This document shows, in pieces, positions 23,530 through 35,901 of a DNA stretch of 64,000 nt; the first letter of the stretch is position 1, and each line of letters begins with the position of its first letter. The translations under genes were made by a program, and so were the position numbers. Origin of the DNA: Gentiana macrophylla (Eukaryota; Streptophyta; Magnoliopsida; Gentianales; Gentianaceae); contig CM047806.1 in assembly GCA_026214975.1 (NCBI GenBank), positions 99,999,832 through 100,063,831 on the forward strand, written 5' to 3'. A model generated the notes under the pieces. It was not told the origin of the DNA. It ran no database searches and saw only the letters and a list, made by a program, of their open reading frames with translations.

Positions 23530-24260
23530 CAATATGGCAGGAGTGAGGAGGATCTTCAGGAGACACCAAAGTGAGTATACCCCTGTTGAGGTATTGGTAG
23601 AAATGCCCAAGTGCTCTAAGTATCTTAGGAAGTGCGTGGGAGCAACAGAAGAAGCTTCAAGGTATGGCGGAAGAAGTTTTAAGAGAAGATTTGCTCTATG
23701 GTTTCACAAAAGTTGCTACTAAGCGAGGTGACCCCCGGAAGACCTTCAATCTCTTGTGAGATTGGAGGCCACTGTATTCAAAAAGCGTCTTATGCGACAC
23801 GAGGGCCTCTATAAATGATGCCATTGAGCGTGCAGAAGCTCGGTTTAGATAAAAGAATCGGGAGCATACTATTTCTCTTCATGTGAGTAGACCAAATCGG
23901 CAGCTCAATGACTAGTTATGTTACTAATGTTCTTCTCCATGTTGAAGACTTGGTTTCCCTATCGATTGGGTTATCTTGGAACTATCCACTTTGACAAAGA
24001 TGCCCACAATTCCTAGGCGGACCTTTTTGGACACCTCTTGCCGCCCTCATCAATTTTACGCAAGAATTGATTCGCTTAGAGTTGACGGTGATACTCTGTT
24101 GTACCATTCCTGCGAGGAAAAGTCCGAGAAAACCTTGATTGAAGAAGAAATCTCGTTAAAGTGAAGCAATTTATGAGGGCGAAGAAGATGCCAACTTCTG
24201 AAGAAGCGGAAGAGCCTATGAGAGATAGGTGTTTCGAGCTATAAATACTAAAGATCAAGG
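23530..24260 (+). pseudogene. E5 aspartic protease region, broken
   Basis: This corresponds to the retroviral-type aspartic protease of Athila polyproteins. The active-site segment reads CDTRASIN at 23793-23816; the E6 copy has CDSGASIN. The catalytic aspartate is kept (23796-23798) but the essential glycine is arginine. Downstream, VRPNRQLN and the FPIDWVILE segment near 23955-23981 match the protease fold text of E6. Frames break repeatedly. The enzyme would have cut the Gag-Pol precursor. Confidence 0.72.
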
Positions 24261-24599
24261 CGATTGTGGACCATCTTTGTCATCCGCAGGCCCGTAGTCA
24301 GCGGCGAGCGTCTTTCCGCAACATACACTAAGCTAAGCCTTTGTCAATGAACATGAAACATGGAATTTCCGATGAGCGATGATTTCAAAAGCTGCATCCG
24401 GAAGAACTTTAACCACAGCCAGAAGAGAAATACGATGGGTAGTTGGGATGAAGTGGATTTACGGAAGACTATTCATTAGGAGAGTTGATGATTGGGAACA
24501 ACTAGTAAAAGGAGCTAGAAGATCTGAAATTGATTAAGATGATCAAGCATAAGAAGGAAGGCGGAGTCTTGCGTGAAGGATCCTATGGATGATGTGATC

Positions 24600-25560
24600 G
24601 ATTACCTTTTGGGGTTATGCCTCGGAAGATGAGGTATTCTTGATCCAACCACTTCAAGCCCATGGGAAAAGGTTGCCCGTTAAAATCAGTATTGAGCAAC
24701 CACTGCCGACTTGGGCTTAAACAGCTTCGCAGAACACCTTAAGTACATTTTCTTAAGGGCGGTGAGAAGTTGCCCTTAATCATCTCTTCAAAACTCGAGC
24801 CGAACAAGAATCAGCTGCTGATAAAGTGCTTGAGAAAAACATCCTCTAGCGTTCGGATGGCAAGTGGGTGATATCCGAGAATCGGCCCCGATGTGTGCAT
24901 GCATAAAATCCGAGCGGAGAAAGAGCTAAGAAAGTCGAACAACCTCGGCGAAGGTGAATCACTTTTATCACGAGGAGGTTGTCAAGAAAGAAGTCATCAA
25001 ATGGTTAGACATAGGAATCATCTATGCAATGCGCCCGGCGGTAGGTGGGTTAGCCCTTCGAAGTTGTGCCAAAGAGGAGATATTACCGTGGAAAAGAATG
25101 AAAAGGGGAAGAAAGTAGCTTTCGCCTTGTAGTAGCTCACAGTGCCCATTGATTATCGGCAGTTGAATGAAGTCACCACCAAAGAACATTTACCCACGCC
25201 TTTCATTGACCGGCTTCTTGAGCGGCCGAGGTGGTCATAAGTATTATTGTTTCCTCGATGGATAATGCAGGTTGCTTCCAGATAGCCATCGACCACTAAT
25301 GACCAGGAAGACTACGTTTCACGTGTCCATCGAGGCACTTTTGCACCGCGAATGCCTTTCGGGTTATCACAATGCACAGCAACATTCCAACGGTGCATGT
25401 TGGCCACTTTTCGATGTACTTGTGGGAGAAATGTGTGGAAGTCTTCATGGATGACTTCTCGGTCTATAGCGATAGCTTTGATGAGATCTTGGAAAATCTA
25501 GATATGGTACTTCAACATTTGTGTTGAAAAGAATTTAGTACTCAAGCCGGAGAAATGCTG
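24600..25560 (+). pseudogene. E5 reverse transcriptase, broken
   Basis: The Gypsy-type RT remnant. Landmarks in order are the pre-RT CMHKIRAE segment (about 24896-24919), WVSPSKL and following (about 25047), DYRQLNEVTTKEH (about 25150-25190), a MPFGL block (about 25350), and the catalytic FMDD at 25444-25455 in VFMDDFSVYSDSFDE. FMDD is the Athila/Tat form of the YXDD box and is intact. Several frameshifts and stops lie between the blocks, including in the LDGYSG region near 25255. The enzyme would copy element RNA into DNA. Confidence 0.85.
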
Positions 25561-25599
25561 TTTTCTAGTAGATGAAGGAATTGTTCTAGGACACAAGGT

Positions 25600-26270
25600 G
25601 TCGATCTTGGTATTCGAGTTGATAAAAGGCTAAAGTAGAGGCCATTGAAAGATGGCGTACCCAGCAGTGATGATAAGTGCGAGGTTTTCTAGGTCATGTT
25701 GAAGCCACATAGGCGGTTTATTCGAGGTTTTCCACCATCGCCAAGCCCTTATCTACAACCACGAAAGATGATGTTGAGTTCTTGTTTGATGAGAAATGCA
25801 AGAGGCTTTCAATTGCCTAAGAGGATAAGCTCGTAAGTGCCCCTATCTTAATCGCTTTGTTGGACTAAGCCTTTTGAATTAATGTGCGTGCCTCAGCTCA
25901 CTGTGAGTGGGCGCGATTTTAGGCGGAAGAATTGACAAAGGTTGAGGCCCATTTACTATCTGAGAGCACCTTGAAGGCCGGCTCAATGCAATTACGCCAC
26001 GGCGAGAAGGAATTCTTAGCGTCGTTTTTTCTTTGTCGACAAGTTTAGAAGTTACCTTACAGGGTCTCAAGATTGTGGTTTGGACCGGACCATCACGACC
26101 TCTGGCTACCTTATGGACAAAGCGGATGCAAAACCAAGGGTTACTCAAATGGATTCTAATTTTGCAAGAGTTTGACCTTGAGATCAAAGATAAGAAGGGT
26201 AGTGATAACATTGTGGGTGATCCACTGTCTGCTTTAGTAAATGAGGGTGGCGAAAATCACAAGAAATAGG
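25600..26270 (+). pseudogene. E5 RNase H region, broken
   Basis: This follows RT in Gypsy order. Recognisable text is the KEFLASFF block near 26010-26035, a GLKIVVWTGPSRPLATLW segment near 26052-26105, and the clean run LLKWILILQEFDLEIKDKKG with SDNIVGDPLSAL at 26140-26240. The last matches the end of Athila RNase H, with GDPLS in place of the usual ADHLS. Stops occur upstream. The domain would degrade the RNA template during DNA synthesis. Confidence 0.8.
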
Positions 26271-26742
26271 CATCGATTTCCCCTCTTGAGCAATTGATGA
26301 AGCTTGATACTGATTAGGCGTGAAATGCATGCCCTGATTAAATCAACTATTTAGCAAGTGGGCATTTAGAGGAAATGACGTGTCGTGGAGAGGAAGAAGT
26401 TCTTCTACGATTTAAAGTATCTCGTGTGGGAGGATCACTTTATCTGTTCAAGGTGCGTAAAGGCGGGTTGCTTAGAAAGGTGTGTTCGGAACATGAGCAA
26501 GCGGATGATGCGGAACAATGTCATAGTGGTCCCACGGGAGGACCCCTCTGGAACACCCAGGCTGTTGCAAAAAAAATCCTCCAAAGCGGGATTTTCTTGG
26601 CCGACTCTTTTAAAGATCTGAGAAGCCTTTTGTAAAGGTTGTGATAGGTGCCGGAGGATTGGGAGGCAAAGTAATAGGATGGAAATGCCACTTGAGCCCA
26701 TTCTAGAATCACGAAGTCTTCGACGTGTGGGGCATTGATTTC
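26271..26742 (+). pseudogene. E5 integrase, first part, cut by E6
   Basis: The linker after RNase H and the N-terminal integrase region. Homology to E6 31000-31300 (minus strand) is clear in the TRLLQKKILQAGF-like segment near 26558-26600, and in VWGIDF at 26725-26742, read across short indels. The gene stops at 26742 because E6 inserted; the same codon series continues at 41269. ATTTC at 26738-26742 is duplicated at 41269-41273. Confidence 0.82.
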
Positions 26743-28342
26743 TGTTCGGTAAAACTAGTTTTAAATTTATAATTACCGGAACACCCCAGTGCAAGGCTGC
26801 CGTAGTAAAGGTGTTACGGGTGCGTCTAAGGGAATCGAGCGTCTATCGGATTAAATGCCGGTTATTGTATCGATTATGTCACAAATTATTATCTAAAACA
26901 AAGGTATATATTAATTATAATCTAGAAACTATGACTAGAAGCAGAAAATAGAACAAAAGCGACCTTTGGGCCAGGCGTTCAATTGATGTGGGCGGGCGTC
27001 CGTTAACGTTCTGAAACAAAAAATATCGAGAGCCAGGTAAAAAACTAGGGTTTTAAAATAACTAAACTTAGCAACAAAAGTTGATATGAGCGAATCGGTT
27101 TATCAAATAATTAAAAGAGCGGCAAGGCAGCGAGAATCCACCAATCAACCAACCAACCCCAACTAGATTGTGAGGCTAAAAATCGATTTTTAGTAATGAT
27201 CAACTCACGAATTCGATTAAATCTCTTTAATCAATTTCTAGGGTTTCGTTTTCTTTCCCGAAGCAAAACTAAACTAGCATGCATAACACGATAATGAGAT
27301 TGTCTCAATACTCTACTCAACTAATCATGAACAATCTCTTGAAACACAATTAATTGCATCAATTGAAAAGATCAAAGCTTGAACAATATTCTCATTATAA
27401 ATTCAATCGAGAAAAGCGATTCCATCGATCTCCGATTCAAATAAAACATAAACAATATAACAATATCAATTGATGAAAAATCATAAATTTAACTTACTAA
27501 GATATAGCTAAAATCCTCTAGTTGGTGTAGTTGTTGATTGGTTTCCTCCGTTGTCCCCCCAGCATGGTGCTTAGCCAACAATCATGTTGGTGATCATGAT
27601 TGTTGGGATGGAAAGGTCATCTCTGGGATTAAGCTCTTTTGGATATCACGAATTTCTTTGTGTGTTTTTGGTGTGTAAAAATCTGATTTTTAGGGGTTTA
27701 GAATGTTTGCTATTTATAGATTTTAAGGCGGCTAGGGTTAGGTCGGCTGTTGGGCGCCGATCCGACAAGGTAGGCGCCCGTCGGTCTTCACAAAATTCAT
27801 CGAGTCGGGCGAGTCTTCTTGGGCGTCCGTCTATGCAAAAATGGGCGGCTAAATGCTGGTGAAATTTTCACAACTCTGAGATCAAATATCTCCTCACGGG
27901 GCCTTGATGCGGAATAGTGGGCCTTCGTCCACACAGGACCTTTCTTCTTTGAATCGAATAAGCCTTACGGGCGCCCGTCACGGTGCTTTAAACGCCCGTC
28001 CTTTGGGCGGATGCAATGAGCGCTTGATTCGGCCGTATAAACCTTCATACCAATCTCAAACTTGCATCTTTCTCCTTCCTTTAATCTTCAATCAAACACC
28101 GTTCTAGCTCCTTTCACAACATGCAAAAGCATACTACAAGGCGATAGAAGCGAGCAAAGTGTAAATCATACATAAATAGATAAAAACCACATAAATAGCT
28201 CGATTTCCACACTTTAATAAATTCTAAACCCATTCTTCCAATTTATACTTTTAGCAAGTGATTTTCTATAAAAAAACACTAAAACACGGAAGATATTATT
28301 CACGGAATAACTCGATATAAACCACAAAATTGGTCGTAAACA
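26743..28342 (-). repeat. E6 3' LTR
   Basis: 1600 bp. On the minus strand it starts TGTTTACGACC at 28342 and ends CCGAACA at 26743. The TATA-like site is at 27711-27720, with GGGCGCCCGTC-type motifs upstream of it on the minus strand at about 27750-27830 and 27968-27980. It differs from the 5' LTR mostly by one- to four-base indels. Confidence 0.9.
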
Positions 28343-29640
28343 ACTCACCCCACACTTAGACTTTTGTTCGTTCGAACAAAACAATCAAAACAAGCTCACT
28401 TTCATGCAATCCACATAGATCCACTAACTCACGTAACAAAAGATAAAACAACTATAGCAAGTGATACCAACATAGAGATGGAGTGTGTGTGTGACAAGCC
28501 CTTTTCAATCTTCACAATCCTCTCAAACAAATATCTTCTCAAATAATTTTAATGACTATCCTAGGTATAGGCGGTGATCGTTCCACACAAAGTCTTTACT
28601 GCGCAGCTAAGTAGGATAATCCTACGACATATAATTAGGTTTATCTTTGGGTATAAGTTCAGCGATAACAAAGTCTTTAATTTTTCACTTTCTTTTTTTT
28701 TCTTCTTTGATGCACATCAAAATGAGCTCTTACCCGTCATAGTAGAATAGGATGTTTCGGGATAACACTACCTTACTCAAAATCATAGGGTAGCTTTTCT
28801 GGTATCGTGAGCTTTTGGTCATCATAGTGGTATAGGACATTCGAGATAATGCCTACGCACTCAATCATCGACCCGACTTTACGACACACCCCTTTATTTA
28901 TTTATTTTATATTTTTCAAAAACATTGAATTCGTTTCACTTATCACATTCAAACCTTGAGATATTCACGATTGCGTTACGAACTTAGGTGTTACTTCAAC
29001 ATTACTATTAAGAACAAATCTCTCTAAGATAACTCACTAAAGTAATGAAAGGATCTGAGTTCAAAATTTTGCTTCAATATCAAAGGCTTTCGTGAGTGTG
29101 AAATGAATACTATCTCAAATCAGTAAAAGCATGCTATAATTATCTCTCAAAGTCACATAAAATCATTGTCAGGAAACTACAACTAGCAAGCCATTTGTTT
29201 CAATTACATGCTCAAGATTTACAATTATCCAAGTTTACTTTGAAAAATTTTAAAATTGTCGAGAAAATCACATTTACTCATTGTATGGAAATATAGCATG
29301 ATAACATGCAATTTAGACACCCCACTTAAATCACATTATGTCCTCGGAATGTGCAAATAAAAGAGGAATACTTAGTTGGTTTCAAAGTAGTTTGTCGGGT
29401 TGTAGGTTGTGGAGGTCGAGGCCGTAGCAACTTTCGTATCAGGCTGAACAGACAACACTAAAAGTGATAAGCGGCAAAAACAGCTCAACGATATCTGCAA
29501 CACTCGGCATAGCATATAATCTCGGGGTACAAAGTCACATGAGTAAACATGTAGGCACAGAAATGGGCAAATAAAGCATTCACAAATAGGGCGAGGATAA
29601 CCAACACACAAATCACCATGGTTTTATTCTAATGCCTAAA
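28343..29640 (-). mobile_element. E6 3' non-coding interior with polypurine tract
   Basis: The polypurine tract GTCTAAGTGTGGGG is read on the minus strand from 28361 to 28348. The rest has no coding signal. It matches the E5 region 42580-43770, including TGATTTAAGTGTGGGGTGTC near 29310-29330, so this long untranslated tail is a family property. Confidence 0.75.
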
Positions 29641-31330
29641 AACTTAACTAAAAAGTAACTTAAAAGACTAAGGCTGCCTCCTAGGGGCGCTTCTTTTATG
29701 TCATTAGCAATGAGTAAACCAAGTCAACTGGATCAGGCCACTTGTGTATGGGGCTAACCACTACTCTGTCAGAATCAGGAATGACTAGGGCGGAAATGGT
29801 TTTTGCCACAACAACAAGTCAAGTCTTGAGAAGATCATGAAATTTTCTCTCAAGCAACACTTTGACTCTTTTCTTCTTGTTCTTGTTTCTCAAATTGGTG
29901 AGGTATGCTATGAGGCTCGAGGAGCATTGTGAAGGATCTGCAAGGTTAGGAGTAATAATGTCATCATCCACTCCAAAGAAGTCCGGATGGAATCTCTTCA
30001 CAAATAAGCGACTCAAACGTTTCATTTCTCTTTTGAAAGTATAGTACCAGGCTTTTCGCTTAGGTTGCCCAAAGTACTTTGCCAATCTGTGACCATTGAC
30101 TTTGAGCGGTTGATCGCGTACCCTTTTAACGTAATGGCTCCACCGGGATGAACATCAAGAATCTCAAAGGGCGGACCATCAAGATTTAAGCTTACCCGGC
30201 ACAAAGATGGAGCCTGGTGTTATAAAGCAAAGCCATGTCTCCCCTTTGAATTCCCGATCCTTAATCTTAGCATCGTAAGTGCCTTCGTTCTTTCATGCGA
30301 TTCTCGAATTCTTGTGAGCACGCAGTTGAACTCATCGAGCTCGTTCAATTGCAATAATCTCTTTTTCCCACAAAGTTGTTGTCGAAATTCAAGAATTTAA
30401 TAGCCCGATAAGCTCATGCTCAAGCTCGTTTGGTAAATGGCAAGCTTTGCCATAAACCATTTGGAAGGGTAGCGTACCATAGGGTCTTAAGCGCGGTCGC
30501 GATAAGCCCAAAGTCGTCATCAACTTGAACTCAGTTGGATCTATTGGAATTCACTGATTTTCTCCAAAATCCGCTTTAGACTTACATTTGCTCACCTCGA
30601 CTTGGCCCCTTTGGTTTGGGGTGGTATGGTGTGCCGATTCTATGCTTGACACCATAGCTCTCAAGAATTTTATCGAGTGGTGCATTAATCACGCAAACCC
30701 ATCAACGATAAGGGCTCTCAGGAATGACCAAATCTAGTAAAGATATTCTTTTGCAAGAATTTCTTTACAACTTTGTGATCATTGGTTGGGGTGGCTATGG
30801 CCTCTACCCACTTGGAAACATAGTTCACCTGAGACGGAGAATATATTTATTCTGACATGATGATGGGAGCGGTCCCATAAAATCAATGCCCCAGGCGTCA
30901 AAAACATCACATTCCAAGATAGGCCTCAAAGGCATCTCCATCACATTCTTGAGTCTCCTGCTCTTTGGCATCTATCACGACCTTTGAAAAGGCCGGCATC
31001 TTTAAACATAGTAGGCGGTAAAAACCGGCTTGAAGGATTTTTGTATTTGTCTTAGGTGCTCCGTAGTGCCACAGTGGGACCACTATGACATTGCTCCAAG
31101 ATATCCAATTGTTCATGCTCCGGGCACCTTCTAAGCAACCCATCCTTGCGGACTTTAAGCAGAGATATGGATCCTCATACGAGATACTTTAAAGTCATTT
31201 GAAAAATTTCTTCTTTCACGATCGTCATCTCTTACTAAATGCCCACTTGCTAAATAGTTGGCGTAATCGGCGTACCCACTGACCTAAGCGTATCAAGCTT
31301 CATCAATTGCTCGGTAGGGAAATCGATGCC
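29641..31330 (-). pseudogene. E6 integrase and C-terminal Pol tail, broken
   Basis: Read on the minus strand, the N-terminal part (31000-31143) shows TKILQAGFYRLL and DAKEQETQE, the region of the zinc-binding domain and linker. The core follows between 30990 and 30300 in broken frames with the PYHPKPKGPSRG-like Q(T/N)GQ context near 30590-30620. The C-terminal part gives KYFGQPKRKA (30050-30080) and an 88-codon charged tail ending at 29819. E5 carries the matching tail near 42070-42200. The enzyme would insert element DNA. Numerous stops make it inactive. Confidence 0.75.
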
Positions 31331-31760
31331 TATTTCCTTGTGATTTTAGCCACCCCTCGTTTACTAAGCGAGGCGGGTGATCGACCACAATATTTTCACT
31401 ACCCTTCTTATCTTTGATCTCAATGTCAAACTCTTGCAAAATTAGAATCCATCACGAGTAACCTTGGTTTTGCATACTGCTTTGTCCATAAGGTAGCGTG
31501 AGGGCTGCATAGTACTGTCCAAACCACAACTTGAGACCTAGAAGGTAACCACAAACATCGATAGCAAAAGCGACTGGCTAAAATTCCTTTACCCCGAGTC
31601 GTCTTTGTAATTGCATTGAGCGGGTTCAAGGTGCGGCTCGCATAGTAAATGGGCTGAACTTTTATCAATTCTCTGGCCTAAGCGCACCAGCTGCGTAGTT
31701 AGAGGCATGCGCGATAATTCAAAGGGCTTAGTCGGTCAGGTGCGATTAAGATAGGGCACT
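31331..31760 (-). pseudogene. E6 RNase H region, broken
   Basis: The minus-strand frame at 31426-31668 opens near KVQPIYYASRTLNPLN, the typical Gypsy RNase H segment, and continues through KPRLL. The following text (31340-31440) encodes the end of the domain. Frameshifts separate the blocks. Order and spacing relative to RT match E5. Confidence 0.8.
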
Positions 31761-32682
31761 TATGAGCTTATCCTTTAGGCAATTGAAAGCTTCCTTGCAT
31801 TTCTCATCAAACAAGAACTCAACATCATCTTTGAGAAGGTTAGATAAGGGCTTGGCGATGGTGGAAAAGTCTGAATAAACCGCTGTAGTAAAGCCAACAT
31901 GACCTAGAAAACCTCGCACCTCTTTTCCTTTGTTTCGGGTATGCCATCTTTTCAATGGCCTCTGCTTTAGCCTTATCAACTTTGAATACCCGTCTTGGAC
32001 ACCTTGTGTCCCGAGAACAATCCACTTCATCTACTAGAAAATGGCATTTCTCGATTAAGCACTAAATTCTTTTCAACATGGCGTTGAAGTACCATATCTA
32101 GATTTTCCAGATCTCATCAAAGCTATCGCCATAGGCGAGAAGTCATCCATGAAGACTTCCATACATTTCTCCACAAGTCCATCGAAAATGCCAACATGCA
32201 CCGGCGAAATGTTCTTTGGTGCTTTGCATAACCGAAAGGCGATGCGAAAAGCAAAGTGCACGATGGACACGTAAGCGTAGTCTTCTCCTGGTCATTAGGT
32301 CGATGGCTATCACGGAAGTAACGAGAATATCCATCGAGGAAACAATAATACTTATGACCACTTAGTCTTTCAAGAAGGCTGGTCAATGAAAGGTAAGGGA
32401 AATGGTCTTTGGCGGTGACTTCATTCAATCTGCGATAGTCAATCTGAGACCACATGCTTGATCACAAGGCGTAAAGCTACTTCTTCCCCCTTTTCATTCC
32501 TTTCCACGGTAATACCTCCGCTTCTTTGGCACAACTTGGGTGGGGCTAACCCACTCAACATCGGCGATTGCATGAAGCGATTCCCATATCTAACCATTTT
32601 ATGACTTCTTTCTTGACAACCTCCTGCATATGCGGATTCGGTTGACCATTTGAGGTTGTCGACTTTCTTAGCTCTTACGAAG
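31761..32682 (-). pseudogene. E6 reverse transcriptase, main part, broken
   Basis: On the minus strand: WVSPTQV (near 32545), DYRRLNEVTAKDHFP (near 32435-32391), a KYYCFLDGYSRY segment (near 32355-32320), QEKTTLTCP, and the catalytic FMDD at 32142-32153 with VFMDDFS. The thumb and connection follow to the RNase H. This is the Gypsy/Athila RT order. Frames shift between blocks. The 5' part of the gene lies on the far side of E7, at 35902 and beyond. Confidence 0.87.
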
Positions 32683-33287
32683 TGATCGGTCAAGCAAGTT
32701 GAAGACTAGCCGGAAAATGCACTATCTATATTATTGGGTTTGAAGAACATGAAGATGGACTTGGATAATGTGGAAGAAAGTTGTTTATTTAATTATTCCG
32801 TCAATAAGGTTGTCCATTTAAGTGTGGCGCCATTATTAGATTTAATTGGGCTTGTTTTAATTATTTTATGTTGGGTTTATGTAATAATTATCTTGTGGGC
32901 TTAGATGACACAAGAAACACCCAGAAAAGCCCATAGTGGGCGCCTATTTTATTTCTAGTTCACATAAGTTTTTATTTTCATTCTCCACATTGCTTAGAAG
33001 TTATTTTCCTTTGATGTGTAAGCCTATATAAGGCAAACACCAGCCATTGTATTGTACAAGTTAATTTTGAGTGAAATATTATTTTCGATTAAGCATTGTC
33101 TTAATTGTGCACCTTGTGTGTGAGATTCTCTTGGATTGGAGGATGCCCTTTGAGAACTTATCAGCGTAAGTGAGCATTACGTTGTGGCGTTCAACATGAT
33201 CTTGGTCTAAAGCGCGGATCATAGCTTCGTATTGACTACCTTCAATTTCTTCTGGGCAAAACAAAGATTTGATTCGTAAGAATCACA
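32683..33287 (+). repeat. E7 5' LTR
   Basis: It starts TGATCGGTCAAGCAAG and ends AAGAATCACA. A TATA-like CTATATAAGG lies near 33027-33036. It matches 35294-35901 with few differences. No canonical primer site follows. Confidence 0.85.
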
Positions 33288-34639
33288 TCGATTAATAGTG
33301 AGCTCGATATGGTGTTGGTAATCAAATATCCCTTTTATTTTATTTATTTTTGTTTTCCTTTGTTCCGTATTATTCCAAAAAAAAAAAAAAATCGTTGTTC
33401 TTGTTCTTTTTCAGTCACACCCCACCAAGAACACAAGCAATCTTCATCCACCAACCCGGAAAATCCTTTGTATCTTCAAACCTTCAACCTTCAACCTAGA
33501 ACCTAATTTTCCAGACACGTTTTTTTCTCTCAGCTCGTTTTATACCTAAACCACTCCAAAAATTCCGAAAATTTTACCACAGCCCCACCACATCGTGTTC
33601 TACAATTTTGTCTTTACACCCAATCCAGATTCAACATAAATCTTGACTAAAACGCCGATTACTCCAAACAATCTGTCCAGAAAAACTGCAGCAGTAAATC
33701 ATTGTTCGAATTCGTTTCCAGTGGGTTAAGCGACTCGATATTGCCTGAAATTTTGTGAACTAATAGGAAATTCTCGGATCTACAACTTTTATCTTTTAGG
33801 TTTCCCAAATTCGCTGTAGTTTAATCGCAATCGGCACGTCAAGACACTGCTATCAATCTGGAGAATTCTGACAGATTACTAGTTTCTGAAAAATGATTGT
33901 TTGGGCGACTTCTAGACCTCCGAAAAATCTGAAATTTTGACATCATTTAGACAACTCTCTGTTCTACAAATTTTGTCTTTTGAGTTTTTGCAGATTCGTC
34001 TTAGTTTGGTCATTAAATACGTGGGTTTCACACTGTGTAATTCTCTTTGTCGAAAAATTTCAATACGACTTTGAGAGAGGTGAGTGCAAGCACATGAGTT
34101 TGTGAGGTCATTTCTTTTGAGAGCGATGTGAGAAAGAGATAATAGTTTGCAAGGTTATTACGAATGTGATTTTTTTAGTACCACGTTGTTGGATTGGTGA
34201 AGAGCTATGCTCTATGATTATTGAACTGATTGTTGTGCTAACTTAGTTGAATGCGTATGTGATCGATAAATTATCCATTCTACTATACCCCATCCTCATC
34301 CGTATAAGTTGCGGTGGCTGAATGATGTTGGTGAAATCACGGGTTACCCAGAGCCTTAATCTCCTTCAATCTTAGTAAACTCGATGGTGTAGTTTTATGT
34401 GATGTAGTCCCAGTACACGTCGACCATATATTACTTGGGCGACCTTGGCGGTTTGATAGAAGAGTTACTTATGATGGGTATGCAAATAGCTACACTTTGC
34501 GCCATAAAGGTAGAAACTTTAAGCTCCTTGCGTTATCCACGAAGAGGCTCACAAAGATAAGGTTCGGTTAGCTAAAAACTTTGAGGGCATGTAATGGAGG
34601 AAAATACTCGTTTGAAACTTAGGCGAAAAAGCAAAAGAA

Positions 34640-34954
34640 TTGGTGGAACAAAAAAGCAGCGAGGTTGTTAACATTCGAGAGGAGGAGATGAAAAATGAGG
34701 AAAGTGAGAGTGTGGTGGAGGTGAATGAACCTGAATTTGTGGATGAGAGAGTAGAGATGTCGGAGGAGTCTATTGTAAAGAATGAATGCAAGGAGTTGAT
34801 TTTGGTGGAAGCAAAAGAAGATGATGTGTTACAAAATTCTTGTTCCAGCCTTGTTGCATCTTCTTTGCAGGTACATGATGATCAGCCATATGTAGCGGAC
34901 ACCGGGCTGTTAGATCGTCCAATGCGGCTGTATCTCGTCTTTGATTTATCTTGA
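34640..34954 (+). pseudogene. E7 acidic linker frame after protease remnant
   Basis: A 104-codon open frame rich in glutamate and valine (SEESIVKNECKEL and similar). In chromovirus polyproteins an acidic spacer of this kind joins protease and RT, and the upstream sequence (34300-34560) is protease-like. The frame ends just where RT would be expected, and the following 330 bp are unrelated to RT. It is not an independent gene. Confidence 0.55.
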
Positions 34955-35293
34955 TCCAGATCATATTGATGGCAAGCGGGCATATCTTCATTGATCCATT
35001 ACATTGCATATGTTGTTGTTTGTCCTACATTTGCATTGCTATCACTCTGTTGCTATCACTCACGAGCTTCAACATCATTTATATCAAACGCGGGATTGTT
35101 CTTTTGTTCCATTGGTGAAGCTTGGCTCGTCATATCACCGATCCATTGGGTTTGCAATCATCTATCAACTTTGTATTTGATCCGGTATTTCATTGAGGAT
35201 TGTTGTGGTTTGTTGAGATTGGTGTGTGTTGATCACTTTTACGACATCCTTACGATTCGAGGGCGAGATCCTTTCGAACCGGGAGGAATGAAG

Positions 35294-35901
35294 TGATCAG
35301 TCCAAGCAAGTTGAAGACTAGCCGGAAAATACACTATCTATATTATTGGGTTTGAAGAACATGAAGATGGACTTGGATAATGTGGAAGAAAGTTATTTAT
35401 TTAATTATTCCGTCAATAAGGTTGTCCATTTAAGTGTGGCGCCATTATTAGATTTAATTGGGCTTGTTTTAATTATTTTATGTTGGGTTTATGTAATAAT
35501 TATCTTGTGAGGCTTAGATGACTGAAAACAGAAGAAAGCCCGTAGTGGGCGCCTATTTTATTTCTAGTTACATAAGTTTTTATTTTCATTCTCCACATTG
35601 CTTAGAAGTTATTTTCCTTTGATGTGTAAGCCTATATAAGGCAAACACCAGCCATTGTATTGTACAAGTTAATTTTGAGTGAAATATTATTTTCGATTAA
35701 GCATTGTCTTAATTGTGCACCTTGTGTGTGAGATTCTCTTGGATTGGAGGATCGCCCCCTTTGAGAACTTATCAACGTAAGTGAGCATTACATTGTGGCG
35801 TTCCAACCGCAGTCTTGGTCTAAGGCGCGGATCATAGCTCGTATTGACTACCTTCAATTTCTTCCTGGGCAAAACAAAGGATTTGATTCGTAAGAATCAC
35901 A
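35294..35901 (+). repeat. E7 3' LTR
   Basis: It starts TGATCAGTCCAAGCAAG, directly after the purine-rich GGGAGGAATGAAG (35281-35293) that can act as polypurine tract. It ends AAGAATCACA. The TATA-like site is near 35631-35640. Confidence 0.85.

Larger units (their letters stand above)
32683..35901 (+). mobile_element. E7: non-autonomous LTR element with a protease remnant (chromovirus-like)
   Basis: Two direct LTRs (32683-33287, 605 bp; 35294-35901, 608 bp) flank a 2.0-kb interior, inserted in E6 between the protease and RT. The interior has a long non-coding leader, then a piece that reads HPYKLRWLNDVGE (near 34306-34340), a DVVP segment and an LLGRPW-like segment (near 34425-34450). This is the pattern of the protease domain in chromovirus-type Gypsy polyproteins. 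An acidic linker follows, then directly the 3' end; RT, RNase H and integrase are absent. No clear target duplication is visible (left flank CGAAG, right flank TCACC), so the exact ends may be a few bases off. Confidence 0.8.
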
